Source of the DNA: Bacteroides sp. | GTDB lineage: Bacteria; Bacteroidota; Bacteroidia; Bacteroidales; Bacteroidaceae | Reading direction: 5' to 3' | Assembly (NCBI GenBank): GCA_023665805.1 | Contig: JAMPDJ010000023.1 | Location: forward strand, 1 to 33,965 | DNA length: 33,965 nucleotides | In this document: one piece after another, positions 31,764 through 33,965 of the stretch | Position numbering within the stretch: the stretch's first letter is position 1 | Layout of the letters: the number at the start of each line of letters is the position of its first letter | The notes under the pieces: model-generated | What the model saw: only the letters and a program-made list of their open reading frames with translations | The model's database searches: none | What the model was told of the DNA's origin: nothing | Position numbers and translations under genes: made by a program

Positions 31764-32588
31764 ATGAAAAGAACGCTGTTCCTAACTAAATTAGTACTGC
31801 CATTGATGATAGGCATGTTACTTACAGGTTGTGTCAGCCAAAAGAAACTGGTTTATTTCCAAGGGTCTGACCAACTCTATGCGCAAGCTCAGAATATTGC
31901 CCAACAATATGAGATGAGAATCAAGCCCGCAGACCAGATATTGGTCAAGATAACCTGCCAGTCGGAGCCTGAACTTTTGCGTGTTTTTGCACAAGACGTT
32001 ACCATGGGACAATTGAGTACAAATACCAGCAACATGTCAAATGGCACTTTATCCAATTCCTATGGCTACACCATCACCAACCAAGGTTATGTCATACTAC
32101 CGGCCGTCGGCAGAGTGTACATCAACAACATGACATGCGATGAAGCAGCGGATGCGATTGAGAAACAGGTAAAAGAACTAAAACTATTGGTCGATCCAGA
32201 GGTGACAGTACGATTACTCAACGCCCGTGTAACCGTGATAGGTGCAGTGAAGACTCCAAAGGCCATCAACCTTACCAGCGAGCGCAATACCATAATAGAC
32301 GTTCTTGCACAATGTGGCGACTTGGACGCTTCCTCACTCAGAAAAAACGTCAAACTGTTCAGAGAGACCAACGGCATACGTCAGATGTATGTCCTTGACC
32401 TCACGGATGTCAACGTTTTCACCAGCCCGGCATTCTACGTTCAACAGAACGACATGATTTACGTAGAGCCTAACAAGAGTCTTGGTGTAAAAAGCAGTGC
32501 ATTCTACACATTCCTTGGCGCAGGTGCCAGCATTCTCGGTCTCATATCCAGCATCGTTGCTTTGGCTATCAGTATAAAGAAGAGCTAA
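31764..32588 (+). CDS. Polysaccharide export lipoprotein, Wza-like
   Basis: This 274-residue outer-membrane lipoprotein has signal and lipobox MLLTGC (Cys23). A poly-export domain follows (YEMRIKPADQILVKITCQSE) and then SLBB-type repeats, with YVILPAVGRVYINNMTCDEA, VTVRLLNARVTVIGAVKTPK and DVLAQCGDLDASSLRKNV. The C-terminal hydrophobic helix (FLGAGASILGLISSIVALAI) would cross the outer membrane. It forms the channel for polymer exported by the Wzc system encoded at 25014-27491, on the other side of the zapA-rny genes. The gene follows the HAD gene by 84 nt and ends at a strong hairpin. Confidence 0.9.
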   Translation: MKRTLFLTKLVLPLMIGMLLTGCVSQKKLVYFQGSDQLYAQAQNIAQQYEMRIKPADQILVKITCQSEPELLRVFAQDVTMGQLSTNTSNMSNGTLSNSYGYTITNQGYVILPAVGRVYINNMTCDEAADAIEKQVKELKLLVDPEVTVRLLNARVTVIGAVKTPKAINLTSERNTIIDVLAQCGDLDASSLRKNVKLFRETNGIRQMYVLDLTDVNVFTSPAFYVQQNDMIYVEPNKSLGVKSSAFYTFLGAGASILGLISSIVALAISIKKS

Positions 32589-32721
32589 AAAACACGTTTT
32601 AGTCAAGCCGACAATGGACAGAACCAAGCTTGCCCGTGTATGCCATAATGACAAACCGCAGGACACAACACAACGTATGTCCTCACATAGCAGCCATATA
32701 ATAAACTGTAACACTCATCAT

Positions 32722-32759
32722 ACAAAAGCGAGACTGCCTTGGAGTAGCCTCGCTTTTGT
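32722..32759 (+). terminator. Strong hairpin terminator after the wza-like gene
   Basis: ACAAAAGCGAG (32722-32732) pairs perfectly with CTCGCTTTTGT (32749-32759), and the loop contains a further ACT/AGT pair. The downstream arm supplies a T4 run. It is 133 nt past the export gene stop and ends the run starting at 27688. On the minus strand the same hairpin also carries a T-run, but no convergent gene needs it. Confidence 0.75.
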
Positions 32760-32880
32760 CGCATTATGCCATCCACGGATAACAGTCACCCTTACTGCCC
32801 ACTATCGCCAACAAGCACCGTCACCCATCTTTAAGAACACTAATACAAACAACTAAACGGGGACATTCCCCACCAATACC

Positions 32881-33804
32881 ATGAAGACTATCACCATTCT
32901 TTCAGCCTTAGTTTTATTATTGGCATCATGTCAAGTAGTGAAGTTCGACGAGGACGAAAACGGCAACACCACTGCGAAAGGAGAAAAGACCATGCACTTC
33001 CGATTGACGGCATACAGCATGAACAACCTTAATGAAATACCCGACGGCAATGACGACACTACTGCCGACGGCGATGCATCCACACGCGCAATACCCCAAA
33101 ATGCCACCGACCACTTTCTTCTGGGCATATACGACGACAAAGGCAATCTTGTCGACACTATCGTCTATCAAGACAAGGACGACACCACCCTACCCACCTA
33201 CGGGACATTCACACATACCCTCAAATTCGGGAAATACACACTCTTGGCATTGGGTTGGAACGGCAATCAAAAATGCACCGTGCATCGTCCTGACAGCATA
33301 TCATTCAGCGAGGATTGGGTGCCACACACATTTCTGTGTCGCCAAAACATTGTGGTAAGCGAATCATATTCCGACACACGTTCGCTCAGTCTCAAACGAT
33401 GTGTGGCCAAATTTACATTAAAATTCAAGGATGCAAGCATACCCCAAGAGGTCAGCGATTTTATCATCCGTTTCACAGGAGCAGGTTGTACGCTGAACGG
33501 TGAAACGAGGCATTGTGCCCGGCAAAATGACTTTGAGCGTGCCATACCTGTCACCATAGACCCATCCCGGGTTAAAAGCATAACATCATATTGCTTTCTT
33601 CCGGCCGACAGCACGGGCCTGTCCATAAATGTCACGGCTTACGATACCGATGGTAACACATTGGCAGACAAAACATTTGAAGATGTACCCATGAAAATAA
33701 ATTACGAAACCAAGTATTCAGGTCACTACTTCCCGTTTGGTTCCATTGAAGGTTCCATTGATTTCGACACAAATTTCGATGGGGAATTCAACGCTGAATT
33801 TTAG
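32881..33804 (+). CDS. FimB/Mfa2-family fimbrial anchor lipoprotein
   Basis: This 307-residue lipoprotein has signal MKTITILSALVLLLASC (Cys17), then an acidic, threonine-rich linker. The two-domain transthyretin-like fold of Mfa2 follows: MHFRLTAYSMNNLNEIPDGN, FLLGIYDDKGNLVDTIVYQD, TLKFGKYTLLALGWNGNQKC, SLKRCVAKFTLKFKDASIPQ and the C-terminal YFPFGSIEGSIDFDTNFDGE. Mfa2/FimB proteins cap and anchor type V fimbriae to the outer membrane. No fimbrial shaft or tip gene precedes it, so it may belong to a cluster cut off by the insertion sequence just downstream or be an orphan. A clear promoter was not found in 32760-32880. Confidence 0.8.
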   Translation: MKTITILSALVLLLASCQVVKFDEDENGNTTAKGEKTMHFRLTAYSMNNLNEIPDGNDDTTADGDASTRAIPQNATDHFLLGIYDDKGNLVDTIVYQDKDDTTLPTYGTFTHTLKFGKYTLLALGWNGNQKCTVHRPDSISFSEDWVPHTFLCRQNIVVSESYSDTRSLSLKRCVAKFTLKFKDASIPQEVSDFIIRFTGAGCTLNGETRHCARQNDFERAIPVTIDPSRVKSITSYCFLPADSTGLSINVTAYDTDGNTLADKTFEDVPMKINYETKYSGHYFPFGSIEGSIDFDTNFDGEFNAEF

Positions 33805-33825
33805 CAACGACAGCAGAATAGCGTA

Positions 33826-33840
33826 GCAGTACCGTACTGC
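33826..33840. repeat. Perfect 7-bp palindrome between fimbrial gene and insertion sequence
   Basis: GCAGTAC (33826-33832) and GTACTGC (33834-33840) are exact reverse complements around a single C. It lies 22 bp past the fimbrial stop and has no T-run. It may be a binding site or part of the target region of the adjacent element. Confidence 0.3.
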
Positions 33841-33860
33841 AGCACAATGCAGTTCGTCAA

Positions 33861-33965
33861 GGAGGCTGTCCAACAAGTCCTGTTTTAACCCAAATCGGTC
33901 ATTAGATTTACAATCCGTTTTGCCTTTATGTTCGTGCGTATTGCAACCGTTTTGTCGAAGGCATA
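33861..33965 (-). mobile_element. Right end of an insertion sequence (partial)
   Basis: The sequence beginning GGAGGCTGTCC at 33861 resembles the GAGGCTGTCCC-type terminal repeats seen on Bacteroidetes IS elements. It is followed inward by the 3' end of an ORF reading left (stop at 33885-33887). Only about 105 bp lie in the window, so the family, the opposite repeat and any target duplication cannot be seen. Confidence 0.5.
33885..33965 (-). CDS. Probable transposase C-terminus (partial)
   Basis: The last 26 codons read YAFDKTVAIRTNIKAKRIVN and then LMTDLG, ending in TAA. The basic, protein-like tail directly inside an IS-type end suggests a transposase. The catalytic domain lies beyond the window, so the family is not assigned. 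Confidence 0.5.
   Translation of the reverse strand, partial: YAFDKTVAIRTNIKAKRIVNLMTDLG

Noticed and set aside
1..33965. CRISPR arrays, tRNA and rRNA genes
   Set aside because: No evenly spaced identical repeats of 24-40 nt with unique spacers and no tRNA or rRNA consensus segments were seen on reading through. The 10-bp repeats at 81-200 are too short and degenerate for CRISPR.

Overview
The window looks like a chromosomal segment of a member of the Bacteroidales, most likely Prevotellaceae. Four things point there. Promoters match the Bacteroidetes sigma-ABfr form (TTTG, about 20 nt, TAnnTTTG) at several genes. Ribosome binding sites are weak. The gene families are typical: NigD-like and Mfa2-like lipoproteins, PorZ of type IX secretion, Wzi, a TonB-dependent receptor and PnuT under a TPP riboswitch. 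The core genes have balanced base composition, whereas positions 1-3800 are visibly AT-richer. Genus is an inference from gene content only.

Layout. 1-290: a leftward promoter and a leader carrying a degenerate 10-bp tandem repeat, leading to a gene that leaves the window. 440-1050: a small ORF, a perfect 15-bp palindrome and gene remnants. 1018-3262: an AT-rich type II restriction-modification cassette (controller, HindVP-like endonuclease, cytosine-5 methyltransferase). Both enzyme genes are broken by single-base shifts in homopolymer runs, while the controller and a candidate operator are intact. 3263-4155: no confident gene, several inverted repeats. 4156-7647 (minus): a VTC-domain protein, DUF4956, DUF2490 and beta-helix carbohydrate-binding lipoprotein operon. 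8037-11362 (minus): a TPP-riboswitch-controlled thiamine uptake operon. 11451-16269 (minus): a PASTA protein, RluA-family pseudouridine synthase, Ddl, acyltransferase and NigD-like lipoprotein unit. 16279-16630: rpmH with its terminator, divergent from efp, with clear promoters on both sides. 16704-20448 (plus): efp, glycosyltransferase, radC, DUF59/SufT-like and lpxH.

20461-27596 (minus) is a capsule/surface unit: wzc, porZ, wzi and a lipocalin-like lipoprotein. Divergent from it, 27688-32588 (plus) begins with a sugar-transferase homologue that has lost its catalytic residues. It continues with two small unrecognised proteins, zapA, rny, a HAD protein and a wza-type export lipoprotein, and ends at a strong hairpin. 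32881-33804 is an Mfa2-like fimbrial lipoprotein. The right edge holds the 3' end of a probable insertion sequence.

Biological reading. Much of the window serves envelope construction: lipid A (LpxH), phospholipid (acyltransferase), peptidoglycan (Ddl), capsule export (Wzc, Wza, Wzi) and type IX secretion (PorZ). The observations most worth following are the doubly frameshifted R-M system, the catalytically dead sugar transferase divergent from wzc, the four-gene VTC operon, porZ lying between wzc and wzi, and the 10-bp phased repeat in the left-edge leader.
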